Shown here: positions 1 to 5,548 of the stretch, one piece after another | Numbering within the stretch: the stretch's first letter is position 1 | Layout: each line of letters opens with the position of its first letter | Assembly: GCA_027364695.1 (NCBI GenBank) | Contig: DAHXOV010000199.1 | Coordinates: 1-6,418, forward strand | Direction: 5' to 3' | Length of the DNA: 6,418 nt | Source: a bacterium | GTDB taxonomy: Bacteria; Bacteroidota; Bacteroidia; B-17B0; Aurantibacillaceae | Notes under the pieces: model-generated | Databases searched by the model: none | What the model was told of the DNA's origin: nothing | Seen by the model: only the letters and a program-made list of their open reading frames with translations | Program-made: the position numbers and the translations under genes

Positions 1-999
1 GCTTCCACTGCTACATGCACTGCCTGCGCTTGCACCTATTCCTGCTATATCTAATTTATACAAAAACATTTCGCCTTGTGGATGAGGTGGAAAAGCACCA
101 TTTAAAACCGTATATAAGGATTTTTCATTCGTGGGTCCATTAAATCGCATATCGGAGATTTTTTCTTCCAATTGACTCTTCATATATTGTTTAAGATGGC
201 TGATGTACTGCATATTCTCATCTAAGTTTTGATAGGCTGTTTCTATCGCTTTTGCCAATCCTACTATACCTGCTACATTTTCAGTGCCGCCTCTCATGTT
301 TCTTTCCTGTGCTCCACCATTGATAAAAGGTTTTATTTTATTATTTCTGTTGATGTATATAAACCCTGTGCCTTTTGGTCCATGAAATTTATGGGCTGAA
401 GCTGCGATAAAATCTACAGGTATATTTTGCAAGTCGATTTTAAAATGTCCTACCGTTTGTACTGTATCAGAATGAAAGTAAGCATTGTATTCCTTGCATA
501 ATTCTCCGATTCTCTTAATGGGGTTCAATGTTCCTATTTCATTATTGGCATGCATTAGCGAAATCAATGTTTTTTCTCTTTCAGACTTTAAGAGTGTTTC
601 TAATTCGTTTAAGTCAATCTGTCCATATTGATTAACTGAGAGCCATTTCGCCTTTATCCATCCTCTTTTTTCCATAGAATGAATGGTGTGCTCTACGGCA
701 TGATGCTCTATAGGCGAACTAATGATTACTTTCACTTCTAAATCTAATACTGATTGTATCAACGCCATATTACCTGCTTCTGTCCCTCCTGATGTAAAAA
801 ATATTTCTGATGGGTGAGTATTGACCAGTTCGGCTACTTTTTTTCTCGCTTTTTCAATAGCCACACGAGTTTTATTTCCCAATTGATGAATAGAGGACGG
901 ATTTCCATATTCATTTTTCAAATATGGCAACATCGCTTCCAATACTTCAGGATCAATAGGTGTAGTAGCCGCATTGTCTAAGTAAATGTTTCTGTTCAT
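1..999 (-). CDS. Cysteine desulfurase (NifS/IscS-like, class V aminotransferase fold), C-terminus cut by window edge
   Basis: A PLP enzyme that takes sulfur from L-cysteine as an enzyme-bound persulfide, leaving alanine, and supplies it for Fe-S cluster assembly or tRNA thiolation in the cytoplasm. The 333 codons present have no stop; family members of this type are usually near 380-400 residues, so perhaps 50 are missing. Seen in sequence: the N-terminal YLDNAATT segment (6-13), TSGGTEAGN (70-77), the PLP-stacking His99 in EHHAVE, the cofactor-contacting HSDTVQ (176-181), the Schiff-base Lys204 in SAHKFHGPKG, RGGTENVAG (236-244), and the catalytic Cys329 in GSACSSG. The ATG is chosen because it overlaps the stop of the upstream mutase gene as ATGA, which implies translational coupling; no Shine-Dalgarno is visible. 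The delivery partner cannot be told from here, so I give no symbol (nifS/iscS-like). Confidence 0.95.
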   Translation of the reverse strand, partial: MNRNIYLDNAATTPIDPEVLEAMLPYLKNEYGNPSSIHQLGNKTRVAIEKARKKVAELVNTHPSEIFFTSGGTEAGNMALIQSVLDLEVKVIISSPIEHHAVEHTIHSMEKRGWIKAKWLSVNQYGQIDLNELETLLKSEREKTLISLMHANNEIGTLNPIKRIGELCKEYNAYFHSDTVQTVGHFKIDLQNIPVDFIAASAHKFHGPKGTGFIYINRNNKIKPFINGGAQERNMRGGTENVAGIVGLAKAIETAYQNLDENMQYISHLKQYMKSQLEEKISDMRFNGPTNEKSLYTVLNGAFPPHPQGEMFLYKLDIAGIGASAGSACSSGS

Positions 1000-2414
1000 A
1001 AAAGGGCGTTCTGTTTGTCCTTAATGAATTCTTTAATATCTGTAATCATTTTTTTAGCAATATTATCTGCAGTAGTTTGTGTTTGACTTTCGGCATATAT
1101 CCTGATAATGGGCTCAGTATTTGATTGTCTTAAATGTACCCATTCTTTCTCATTTAATTCTATTTTCAGACCATCTTCTGTGTTCACTGGATATTTTTTA
1201 TATCGTAATTTGATGTTTTCAATGATTTCTTTTACATCTATATTCACTGATATTTCTACTTTATTTTTAGATATATGGTAATAGGGATAACTATCTCTCA
1301 GAATAGACACTGTTTTTTTAGATTGTGCAAGATAACTGATAAACAGGGCAATGCCTGCCAAAGCATCTCTGCCATAGTGAAGTTCAGGTACAATAATGCC
1401 TCCATTTCCTTCGCCTCCGATAATGGCATTTACTTCTTTCATCTTTTTGACTACATTCACTTCTCCTACTGCAGCAGCATAGTATTGACCTTTATGTTTC
1501 AGTGTAATATCTTTCAGTGCCTGTGTAGAAGATAAATTAGACACGGTATTTCTGCCTTTATTTTGTTGAAGAATGTAATCTGCCACTGCTACCAATGAGT
1601 ATTCTTCGCCGAATGGTTCACCATCTTCGCATATCATAGCCAATCTGTCTACATCAGGATCTACGCTTATTCCTAAGTGTGCTTGATGTTTCTTTACCGC
1701 TGTTGATAGATCTAATAAATTTTCAGGCAATGGTTCAGGATGATGTGCGAACCGCCCTGTGGGCTCACAATGTATTTCAATAATTTCCTGTATGCCTAAT
1801 TTTTTCAGTAATTTTGGCACTGCAATACCGCCTGTAGAATTTACAGCATCTACTACTATTTTGAACTTGGCTTTTTTTATAGCAGTTACATCTATGTATT
1901 TAAGTGATAAAATTTTTTCTATATGTTTGTCAATAGCAGAGGTGTTAGGTATAATGTTCCCTAATTTTTGAATGTCCGCAAAAGTGTATGTTCTAATATT
2001 TTCAGCATATTCCAGCACCTGCTTGCCATGTTCATCACTTAAAAATTCACCTTCGTTATTTAATAATTTCAAAGCATTCCATTGCATTGGATTGTGTGAA
2101 GCAGTGATAATGATACCGCCACTGGCATGGTGTTCAATGACCATCATTTCAACAGTAGGGGTAGTGCTTAGGTCCAGATCAATTACATCTATGCCACAAA
2201 AAACAAGCGTGTTAATGACCATTTGATGTACGCTGTATCCCGATATTCTGGCATCTCTGCCTATTACTACCTTTAATTTTTTAGTGGGACCATAAATATT
2301 TTGCAACCATTTTGCATAAGCCACAGAAAATTTTACAATATCTATAGGGGTAAAATTTTCTGTACTTTTACCACCTATTGTGCCTCTGATCCCTGAAATA
2401 CTTTTGATAAGCAT
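996..2414 (-). CDS. glmM: Phosphoglucosamine mutase (alpha-D-phosphohexomutase family)
   Basis: Likely converts glucosamine-6-phosphate to glucosamine-1-phosphate on the cytoplasmic route to UDP-GlcNAc for peptidoglycan and surface glycans. The 472-residue protein has every family landmark: an N-terminal SGIRGTIGG (7-15), the phosphorylated serine loop TASHNP with Ser106, the Mg-binding DPDVDR (252-257), the sugar-specificity loop GGEGNGG (333-339), and the C-terminal phosphate-binding RQSNTEP (429-435). The frame stays open to an ATG at 2441, nine codons earlier, but that stretch is the promoter itself (TATCTTTG at 2438-2431), so a transcript could not include it; the ATG at 2414 gives the usual MLIKSISGIRG start. 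The stop overlaps the cysteine desulfurase start (ATGA). The loop GEGNGG differs from the GEQSGH of classical E. coli-type GlmM, so a broader phosphomannomutase/phosphoglucomutase role cannot be excluded. Confidence 0.85.
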   Translation of the reverse strand: MLIKSISGIRGTIGGKSTENFTPIDIVKFSVAYAKWLQNIYGPTKKLKVVIGRDARISGYSVHQMVINTLVFCGIDVIDLDLSTTPTVEMMVIEHHASGGIIITASHNPMQWNALKLLNNEGEFLSDEHGKQVLEYAENIRTYTFADIQKLGNIIPNTSAIDKHIEKILSLKYIDVTAIKKAKFKIVVDAVNSTGGIAVPKLLKKLGIQEIIEIHCEPTGRFAHHPEPLPENLLDLSTAVKKHQAHLGISVDPDVDRLAMICEDGEPFGEEYSLVAVADYILQQNKGRNTVSNLSSTQALKDITLKHKGQYYAAAVGEVNVVKKMKEVNAIIGGEGNGGIIVPELHYGRDALAGIALFISYLAQSKKTVSILRDSYPYYHISKNKVEISVNIDVKEIIENIKLRYKKYPVNTEDGLKIELNEKEWVHLRQSNTEPIIRIYAESQTQTTADNIAKKMITDIKEFIKDKQNALL

Positions 2415-2430
2415 ATTTAATTTGTTAGTG

Positions 2431-2438
2431 CAAAGATA
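2431..2438 (-). promoter_or_regulatory. Bacteroidota-type -7 promoter element of the glmM-desulfurase unit
   Basis: The minus strand reads TATCTTTG, an exact match to the Bacteroidota housekeeping -7 consensus TAnnTTTG. It ends 16 bases before the ATG at 2414, leaving a short A/T-rich leader of about 10 bases. No convincing -33 TTTG is seen about 19 bases further upstream; that stretch is only T-rich. The site means glmM can be transcribed independently of the receptor gene upstream, and it decides the glmM start codon. Confidence 0.7.
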
Positions 2439-2470
2439 CAAATGTTTTTGCGAAAAAATAAATCATATAA

Positions 2471-2491
2471 CAAAAGAGCATCGTATATGCT
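2471..2491 (-). terminator. Possible weak terminator after the TonB receptor gene
   Basis: Read on the minus strand, about 40 bases past the receptor stop, there is a 5-bp stem AGCAT/ATGCT with a 5-base loop, followed directly by CTTTTG. The stem is short and the T-run broken, so at best this is a weak terminator. It lies between the receptor stop and the glmM promoter, where a terminator would be expected. Nothing else is evident in the 115-base gap 2415-2529 apart from this and the promoter. Confidence 0.3.
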
Positions 2492-2529
2492 GTGCCCTTG
2501 TACCATGTAGATATAAAAATAAGATATAC

Positions 2530-4965
2530 CTAAAAATCTACTATCAATCTCACAAAAATATTTCTTCCCATATTATACAGTCCCATTCTTCCTGTAGCAG
2601 GATTAGGGCGTACGTATTTTAATCTATTTAAGTGGTCCTGATAAGCGAGATCTAACAAGTTATTTACTCCGGTAATAAAGTGCATTTTATTTTCTCTAAA
2701 ATAGTTAAAGGCAATACCTACAGAGGCGTTGAGTAATGTATAATCAGGTGTATAGGTTTCTGTATTGTATGCTTTGAAAAAACGGTTTTGTGGAAATACA
2801 TATATTACTTCTACTTTGGCGAAAATGTTTTTAATAAGGTTATTTAGATGATTCCATTCTGCTTTTATTTCTTGGGTTAATCTGCTGGGTGGAAAGAATG
2901 GCAAATACTGCGTGCTATCGGGTTGATTTAAAACTTTAGCTTGCAAATAAGAATAATTGATTTCATAGTGTAGCCAATCTAATGGATGTGGATGTAGATC
3001 AATACTTACTTCTCCTCCATATACCAGTGCTTTTGCTTGGTTGTATGTAAATGCCCACAAATTTTCTTTATCTTGGTTAATGATGGAGTCTCCACCTAAT
3101 ACCGAGGATAATTTATTAAAATAGATGTAGTTATCAATATAATTGACAAAAGGGCTGATTTCAAATAGAAAGTGTTCTTTGTTGATACTCATTCCAATAT
3201 CTGTTTGATAAGATATTTCGGGTTTTAATTGTGGGTTGCCATATTCATATCTTACAGTTCCTTCATGTGCTCCATTAGATGTTAATTCTGATAAATTGGG
3301 AGATCTAAATCCTCTTGCTATATTGAACTTAAAAAGGGCATTTTTCCATCCGCTATAGACGAAGCCAGCGGTCCCGCTCAAATTGTTGTATTGCTTGGAA
3401 AAGCTATTAAATTTTATGCTACCTCCTGGTGGTAGTTGTGATGATTTGAATACCTTTCCTGTTGAATCTAAATACATTGGTTCAGATGTAATATCTCTTA
3501 TGTCCCATCTTATTCCACCTGAAAATGTCCATTTATTTAGTATTTTTTGATAATAGATATACATTCCAGCGTCTAATAAATTGTAGTCAGGGATAAGTAA
3601 TTCCTCTCCTTTATTAAAATTCATCTGATACATGCCTGTAGCTCCTATACTCAACAATTGAGTAGAGTCTATATTTTTCAGATATTTTATCTGATATGAT
3701 AAGGTCCGTAAATGCATACTTAATTCTCCGTACTTTTTTTCTTTTTTGCCTTCTTCTAATAATGAATGTGGTCCATATTCATCTCTTATATTATATTGAT
3801 AACCGATGTTGGTAATAATTTTATCTGTATTTTTTAAGTTGAACACAGAATAATTTTGCACTCTATAATGTTGAATATACTGATAAGGGATAAAAAGTTT
3901 ATAGCTATTCAGGTCAGCATCCGATACGGGTTCTTGTTCAACGGTGGTATCGTTTGTTTTCACATATTTCAAGAATCTTCCTAAGCTGTCTCTGTTTCCT
4001 TCAGGCATGTTTAGTTGTTGTGTGAAAGCGGAAGCAAAAACATGAGCATAGCCCCACTGCTTATTGATTTGAAAAACAGCGGAAATACTTCTCTCATTAA
4101 ATCCAGTGCCAAATATCTTTCCATCTATGGCATTTTGATAGTTACCAGCATCTTTTTGTGTGGCTTGCAGATAAAACCCATAATCATTTTTCTTATATTG
4201 TATAATGGCAGAATTTGCTATCATTTGATTGTTACTTTGAAACAAACCGAAATACTTACCACTCCATCCTTCTTTCACAATGCGATGAGGAATGAAATTA
4301 ACTATGCCCGCCAAAGCATCTGAGCCATACATAATACTGCCAGGTCCCTTGATAATTTCTGCTTTTTGAACACTGTATTGATCTATTTCAACGCCGTGTT
4401 CATCGCCCCATTGTTGTCCCTCCTGGCGCAGCCCATTGACTAGTACCATAGCACGATTGTATCCTAATCCACGAATGATGGGTTTAGCTATACCAAGACC
4501 TGTGCTTAAAGCCCATACATTATCTTTTTTTCCTATAGCTTCAATAATGTTGTTACTTGCCTGCTGATTTAAGGAATTGAAATCAATGGTCTTAAATGGC
4601 ACTGGATTTTCCTTTTGCTGAATAGCATCTGCGGCACTGGTTACAACTATTTCATCTATTTCTCTGGCACTAGGATACATAGATATATCCAGTGAGATTT
4701 CTCTTTTTTGCAGGTTTATTTTTTTAGAAATAGTTTGATACCCCAGCAGTTTAAATTCTAATAAATATTGCCCTGCTGTAAGATTTTTAAGTTCAAAATA
4801 TCCGTTTGCATCAGATATTATATTTTTGTTGATCAATGATATTTGTACGATAACCCCTGGTAGTGGGCTATTGTTTTCATCTTTGATGGATCCTTTAATG
4901 GTATTTTGTGCGTGAATAAGTGCGCCCATCACTATGATGAGTATTGATATGAATGTTGTTCTCAT
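2530..4965 (-). CDS. TonB-dependent outer-membrane receptor with N-terminal carboxypeptidase-regulatory-like domain
   Basis: An 811-residue outer-membrane active transporter powered by TonB-ExbBD. A signal peptide covers residues 1-19 (hydrophobic core ISILIIVMGALI, likely cleavage HA|Q). A carboxypeptidase-regulatory-like beta-sandwich follows (about 22-97; GSIKDENNSPLPGV, DANGYFEL, GYQT), as is common in Bacteroidota receptors. Next come a TonB-box-like IDEIVVTS (103-110) and the plug (about 120-228) with RGLGYNRAMVLVNG, EIIKGPGSIMYGSDALAG and the Asp/Glu/His-containing segment GQQWGDEHG (183-191). The rest is the beta-barrel, including GFRSPNLSEL (552-561), GNPQLKPE (576-583) and DHLNR (777-781), ending in a terminal Phe. 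Length and architecture look complete. The substrate is not readable from sequence. The pairing with a His-rich exported protein upstream suggests a metal ion or metal complex, but a siderophore or cobalamin-like ligand remains possible. It is probably co-transcribed with that gene. Confidence 0.93.
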   Translation of the reverse strand: MRTTFISILIIVMGALIHAQNTIKGSIKDENNSPLPGVIVQISLINKNIISDANGYFELKNLTAGQYLLEFKLLGYQTISKKINLQKREISLDISMYPSAREIDEIVVTSAADAIQQKENPVPFKTIDFNSLNQQASNNIIEAIGKKDNVWALSTGLGIAKPIIRGLGYNRAMVLVNGLRQEGQQWGDEHGVEIDQYSVQKAEIIKGPGSIMYGSDALAGIVNFIPHRIVKEGWSGKYFGLFQSNNQMIANSAIIQYKKNDYGFYLQATQKDAGNYQNAIDGKIFGTGFNERSISAVFQINKQWGYAHVFASAFTQQLNMPEGNRDSLGRFLKYVKTNDTTVEQEPVSDADLNSYKLFIPYQYIQHYRVQNYSVFNLKNTDKIITNIGYQYNIRDEYGPHSLLEEGKKEKKYGELSMHLRTLSYQIKYLKNIDSTQLLSIGATGMYQMNFNKGEELLIPDYNLLDAGMYIYYQKILNKWTFSGGIRWDIRDITSEPMYLDSTGKVFKSSQLPPGGSIKFNSFSKQYNNLSGTAGFVYSGWKNALFKFNIARGFRSPNLSELTSNGAHEGTVRYEYGNPQLKPEISYQTDIGMSINKEHFLFEISPFVNYIDNYIYFNKLSSVLGGDSIINQDKENLWAFTYNQAKALVYGGEVSIDLHPHPLDWLHYEINYSYLQAKVLNQPDSTQYLPFFPPSRLTQEIKAEWNHLNNLIKNIFAKVEVIYVFPQNRFFKAYNTETYTPDYTLLNASVGIAFNYFRENKMHFITGVNNLLDLAYQDHLNRLKYVRPNPATGRMGLYNMGRNIFVRLIVDF

Positions 4966-5019
4966 AACTTTAATTTTTTTTATTTTAGTTGCTGAACGAG
5001 TTGAATAATAAGTGAAAAC

Positions 5020-5042
5020 AAAAGCAGGTTAAATGTGCTTTT
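5020..5042 (-). terminator. AT-rich hairpin between the His-rich gene and the receptor gene (possible attenuator)
   Basis: The 117-base gap 4966-5082 contains a perfect 7-bp inverted repeat, AAAAGCA/TGCTTTT, with a 9-base loop, followed on the minus strand by GTTTTC. It could be a weak terminator or attenuator that lowers expression of the receptor relative to the small gene, or a processing site. The stem has only two G-C pairs, so stability is poor and it may be chance. The same bases contain TGCTTTTG (5026-5019), one mismatch from the -7 consensus TAnnTTTG, so a weak internal promoter is an alternative reading. The rest of the gap is A/T-rich leader with no Shine-Dalgarno. Confidence 0.3.
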
Positions 5043-5082
5043 TAATTATTGATAAAGAATAAAAATAAAAGAACAGGCAGTT

Positions 5083-5409
5083 TTACACAAGAAAAACAGG
5101 AGGCCCTCTTAAAAATATGTTCCAATAGGTGGTATGTTCATAGTATAAAACAGTTGGATAATAATTAGAAACGGCATAATTATTATTAATTTTAATGGTA
5201 TTTTCTGTGAACTCATAAAAAGGAAAGAATGCTAAATTGATACAAGCATCATGGTGTTCTACTGAGTGGAAGTGTGAATCTTTGGTAAGGCATACTACAT
5301 CATTCAAATGTTCTAACTGGTGCAAGGAATAAGCAACATTGGAAGCAACAAAAGACAATAAACTAATACCTATTACAAATGAGAATAAATATTTATTCTT
5401 GAGTATCAT
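5083..5409 (-). CDS. Small His-rich exported or membrane-anchored protein paired with a TonB receptor, function unknown
   Basis: I do not recognise a named family. The 108-residue protein starts with a positively charged end and a hydrophobic helix (about residues 7-27), which is either a signal peptide or an anchor, placing the remainder in the periplasm. The mature part is rich in possible metal ligands: His30, His34, Cys40, His46, His48, His52, His53, Cys56 and His92, with HFHSVEHHDAC (46-56) as the core. It ends with LRGPP (100-104) and four further residues. From memory, small Bacteroidota proteins with His/Cys clusters and a C-terminal PP motif sit beside TonB receptors for metals; I could not check this. 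A second Cys four residues or fewer after Cys56 is absent. The ATG is the only plausible start: the frame closes upstream at TAA with no other start codon. It lies 117 bases upstream of the receptor gene on the same strand, which suggests an operon. Confidence 0.8.
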   Translation of the reverse strand: MILKNKYLFSFVIGISLLSFVASNVAYSLHQLEHLNDVVCLTKDSHFHSVEHHDACINLAFFPFYEFTENTIKINNNYAVSNYYPTVLYYEHTTYWNIFLRGPPVFLV

Positions 5410-5452
5410 GGTGGCAAGTTTAAATAAAATTTCTTAGTTCATTCACATTATT

Positions 5453-5471
5453 TATTATGATAATTTTCATA
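5453..5471. promoter_or_regulatory. Loose Fur/Zur-box-like 19-mer upstream of the His-rich gene
   Basis: By eye, the 19 bases match the E. coli Fur consensus (a GATAAT-type 19-mer) at 13 positions, including an exact central TGATAAT (5458-5464). The site lies 44-62 bases upstream of the His-rich gene's ATG, a sensible operator position for a metal-responsive promoter. The consensus is itself AT-rich, so a match of this quality in AT-rich DNA is weak evidence, and Fur-family sites in Bacteroidota are poorly defined. Confidence 0.2.
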
Positions 5472-5526
5472 TTTCATGGTACGTTTTTTAATTCCTTTGA
5501 TAGTTAAGAGTTTATCATTATTTGAT

Positions 5527-5534
5527 TACCTTTG
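5527..5534 (+). promoter_or_regulatory. Bacteroidota-type -7 promoter element of rocD
   Basis: The sequence TACCTTTG matches the TAnnTTTG consensus exactly and ends 14 bases before the first ATG of rocD, the same geometry as the glmM promoter in this window. No consensus TTTG is found at the usual distance of about 19 bases upstream (TTAA sits there). A TTTG at 5496-5499 is 27 bases away, which is too far. The resulting 5' leader would be only about 8-10 bases. Confidence 0.7.
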
Positions 5535-5548
5535 CCACAAAAATTTTT

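Larger units (their letters stand above)
5410..5548. promoter_or_regulatory. Divergent intergenic region between the His-rich gene and rocD
   Basis: This 139-base A/T-rich gap must carry the promoters for both directions. The rocD promoter is clear and listed separately. For the minus-strand gene no good TAnnTTTG is found at a sensible distance. The nearest resemblance, TAAACTTG (5422-5415), ends only 5 bases from the ATG and would give a leaderless transcript. Two short inverted repeats occur: TATGA/TCATA with a 6-base spacer (5456-5471) and TGATA/TATCA with a 10-base spacer (5498-5517); the second overlaps the expected -33 zone of rocD. Either could be an operator, but 5-bp arms are common by chance in such AT-rich DNA. 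Confidence 0.5.

Noticed and set aside
460..474. HSDTVQ in the cysteine desulfurase, with Thr after the PLP-contacting Asp, as a possible active-site change
   Set aside because: The Asp and Gln that contact the cofactor are kept and, as far as I recall, Thr at this position is common in Bacteroidota desulfurases; all catalytic residues are intact.
1275..2226. Three plus-strand open frames (1275-1535, 1759-1971, 1972-2226) opposite the mutase gene
   Set aside because: They lie wholly antisense to a gene whose every family motif is intact, and their translations are Cys/Ile/Ser-rich without domains or promoter signals.
2380..2622. Plus-strand 80-residue open frame across the glmM start and the receptor end
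   Set aside because: It spans two gene ends and the glmM promoter, has no recognisable domain and no upstream -7 element.
4015..4323. Plus-strand 102-residue open frame with a hydrophobic stretch, inside the receptor gene
   Set aside because: It is antisense to barrel-coding sequence; the hydrophobic run reflects reverse-complemented codons rather than a membrane protein.
4966..5082. A riboswitch (for example cobalamin or metal-sensing) in the leader of the TonB receptor gene
   Set aside because: The gap is too short and A/T-rich for the known large aptamers, and no conserved box such as that of the cobalamin element is present.
5415..5422. TAAACTTG as a -7 promoter element for the His-rich gene
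   Set aside because: It has one mismatch to TAnnTTTG, no -33 partner, and ends only 5 bases from the ATG, so it would require a leaderless transcript; not called as a promoter.
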